Made by a program: the position numbers and the translations under genes. From the NCBI GenBank assembly GCA_949126835.1, contig OX421500.1, positions 44,548,114 to 44,612,113 of the forward strand: DNA of 64,000 bases, written 5' to 3'. The DNA comes from Anisus vortex. Lineage: Eukaryota > Mollusca > Gastropoda > Planorbidae. Positions 62,001-64,000 of the stretch are shown one piece after another. Each line of letters starts with the position of its first letter. Position 1 is the first letter of the stretch. The notes below the pieces were generated by a model, which did no database searches, was not told the DNA's origin, and saw only the letters and a program-made list of their open reading frames with translations.

Positions 62001-64000
62001 CGCAGAGTTTTAATGTTCGGCCATCATGTTCACAATAATTAAACACTGACAAATTGATTTTCATAGGAGCCAATTGATCTAATTGGAATATTATAGCTCT
62101 TTACTAAAGGAGACGAAATATTTTTTAATGAACTGCTAAAACAAGGGAATGCATCCCTTGTCATAATATATAACAAAGAGTTTTTGCTGTATTTATTCCA
62201 TTTCTCTTTCTAGTGATTATTGAAACAACCTTAGACTAAAATTCCAATAACTAAATGTTTAGTGGGTAAAATTGCTAGTTTACACTTTTTTCTTAGACTG
62301 TGAAATTACGGTGGTAAGATGACAACATAGAAGATATAAACTCTGTCTATATGCTATAGGAAAGCAGGCTAATGTTACCACTAACGTCTATTCAAGTTCT
62401 AGCCTTAACATTTTTATCGACCTCTACGCTCGTGAACATTTTTTCATACTGCGAAATCTTAACTTTGCTAATAATTTAAACCTTAGTAAATAATCTTGTT
62501 TTACCATACCACCTAAAATCCGTTAAGCTCAATACTAATAGTAATAGAATATCAATACTAATAATAATAGAAAATCAATAACTGTTTTTACTCATTTCCT
62601 TTTATTTAAATGATGCTGTTTTTTAACGCTGTCATTGGCCACTAAACTACTCTATTTTCTACAACCATTACAATATCTTATCAGCTATTATTAATTATTA
62701 ACAAGGGATAAAATCCCAAGCTGCTTCATTATTTTCAGATTAGTCAACGTGTATTAGATTTAACCTATGCTTTATTATTATGCCCTAGCGACAGTTACAT
62801 TTTTCGCCTTAACTTTAAGCGGCCAGGAATGCAAGTATACTTCTAAAATCTAAACTGAAAATGGTCAAGAAACTAGGGACCTATTTCTTAACTACCGGTA
62901 CAAGAGATGTGACAGGAAAACTAAATACTAACAAATGTTATGGAACACACCTTTAGTTTATTTTTTGCAACACTTTTATACACACAACTCAGTATATTAG
63001 CAGAGAATTAAAGAATTTCTGAAGGGGAAACTAGAAACCTAAGAAACAAATTGTTAGTCTACATAACACTACTAAATACCCTAATATTTTAAACCTTTTT
63101 TTAAATGAACACTCACATCTTCATTTATTTTTTTGTTTTAACCATTACACTTTGCGCAAGATCATAATTGGCTTTAAAAACCTTTCATCAAAATACATCC
63201 AATAAATAATTTGCACAATGCGCATATTTTATACGACCTGATACGTTCTGGGGTGAAAATATATACCAACAGAAATATTTGACATTTTATACATTTTTAC
63301 AGAACTTAATAAAACCTTTTTGGAAACATACAATGTTTTCTAAACCTCTTTTTTGGGGAACAGCAGTAAAACACCTTGTTAATTACCAATGTTATATATT
63401 AATCAAAGACATTTTTGACGTCTAAATACATACATTTAGTCAAATACAATTGAAAACCAACACTTTGTTGTAAACCAAAACATTTTGTAACACTTCATAA
63501 CAAAAATATAAATAAAAGTAACACAGTTTTAAGAAAACCTTTTGTAGGTTGCAAAGAAGCACCTTTGTTTTAAATTATTAGATAATTTGAAACTCATATA
63601 TTGCTGAAAACTAAATACCTTGGAGCGCAAAAATTTACAGAATAAAAAACCTTTTCCAATTTTTTTGTCATTTCTAACATTTTGCTTTTACTTTCACCTT
63701 TTCGTGGGAGGTAGGGCTGACGCTTTACATGTCAATTATTGTAACCGTTTTTTAACAAATTTTTTTGCAGACCTTTATTTGTTATACAGGCTACTACTGG
63801 GTACCCGCAGAGTTACATGGGAGCGCTCGTTATATTTATATACACACACCATCGACATGGGTCACCCAGAGTTTTAATGTTCGGCCATCATGTTCACAAT
63901 AATTAAACACTGACAAATTGATTTTCATAGGAGCCGATTGATCAAATTTGAATATTATAGCTCTTTACTAAAGGAGACTAAATATTTTTTAATGAACTGC
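59081..64000. repeat. Macrosatellite units 19, 20 and partial 21
   Basis: Unit 19 is only 1,839 bp because one of the two ATACTAATA-containing direct repeats is missing near 60,690-60,715. It also has TTAGAGCGC where others have TTGGAGCGC. Unit 20 has the shortened T run CTCTTTTTGGGG and GCAGATC. Unit 21 carries the CATCGACATGGG variant of units 14-18 and is cut by the window edge. Confidence 0.85.

Larger units (their letters stand above)
25511..64000. repeat. Macrosatellite of ~1,863-bp units: 20 full copies plus a partial one
   Basis: Using the word GCCCTAGCGACAGTTAC (GCCCAAGCGA in the first copy) as landmark, units start at 25531, 27395, 29258, 31120, 32984, 34847, 36712, 38577, 40441, 42302, 44166, 46030, 47891, 49755, 51620, 53485, 55350, 57215, 59081, 60920 and 62782. 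Spacings are 1,861 to 1,866 bp except one of 1,839. All units are in the same orientation and are very similar by eye. Each is AT-rich and contains a TA/CA microsatellite, the palindromes TACCGGTA, GGGTACCC and GAGCGCTC, and two hairpin motifs. Frames of 76-94 codons recur, but they begin at TTG and shift with 1-base T-run indels between copies, or are cut by TAG in most copies. The unit therefore looks non-coding. It matches no rRNA, snRNA, histone or transposase that I recognise. The array runs off the right edge. Confidence 0.97.

Noticed and set aside
26369..63877. A recurrent 79-94-codon frame in every macrosatellite unit that might be a small membrane-like protein
   Set aside because: It starts at TTG, not ATG. 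The start is lost in unit 19, and 1-base differences in a T run before GCAG change the frame of the second half between units. The reading frame is not under protein-level constraint.

Overview
The window looks like animal nuclear DNA. It is strongly AT-rich, and its one recognisable gene is split by introns with GT/AG borders. That gene encodes tandem C2H2 zinc fingers. There are also remnants of a non-LTR retrotransposon and of two non-autonomous DNA transposons. A mollusc or another lophotrochozoan fits the overall texture, but that is an inference and I cannot name the species. I see no rRNA, tRNA, CRISPR array, operon or bacterial gene.

Layout. Positions 1-1670 hold the last two coding exons of a plus-strand C2H2 zinc-finger gene (454-537 and 1351-1670). 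A probable 3' UTR of about 2 kb follows, carrying a 28-bp minisatellite and ending near a polyadenylation signal at 3715-3720. From about 3.7 to 25.5 kb there is no gene I can support. This stretch holds a series of minisatellites that look unrelated in sequence, with periods of 28, 38, 28, 43, 34/30, about 30 (decayed), 18, 47, 23, 38/30, 41 and 16 bp. Set among them are a 738-bp piggyBac-like element with TTAA ends (5831-6568), a short reverse-transcriptase C-terminal relic (7273-7377) and a 255-bp inverted-repeat element (7403-7657).

From about 25,511 to the right edge the window is one head-to-tail macrosatellite. It has 20 complete units of about 1,863 bp plus a partial 21st, and it continues beyond the window. 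The units are non-coding. They carry two conserved hairpin motifs and show higher-order structure: variants recur every third unit (about 5.6 kb) and, near the right side, every second unit (about 3.7 kb). At least one unit is chimeric.

Summing my repeat spans, roughly 79% of the window is tandem repeat. Long stop-free translations (up to about 1,000 codons in the 34/30-bp array) come from stop-free repeat units and are not called as genes. The interest lies in the repeat architecture: many independent arrays beside one very homogeneous macrosatellite, with signs of unequal exchange, young cores with decayed edges, and nested higher-order units.
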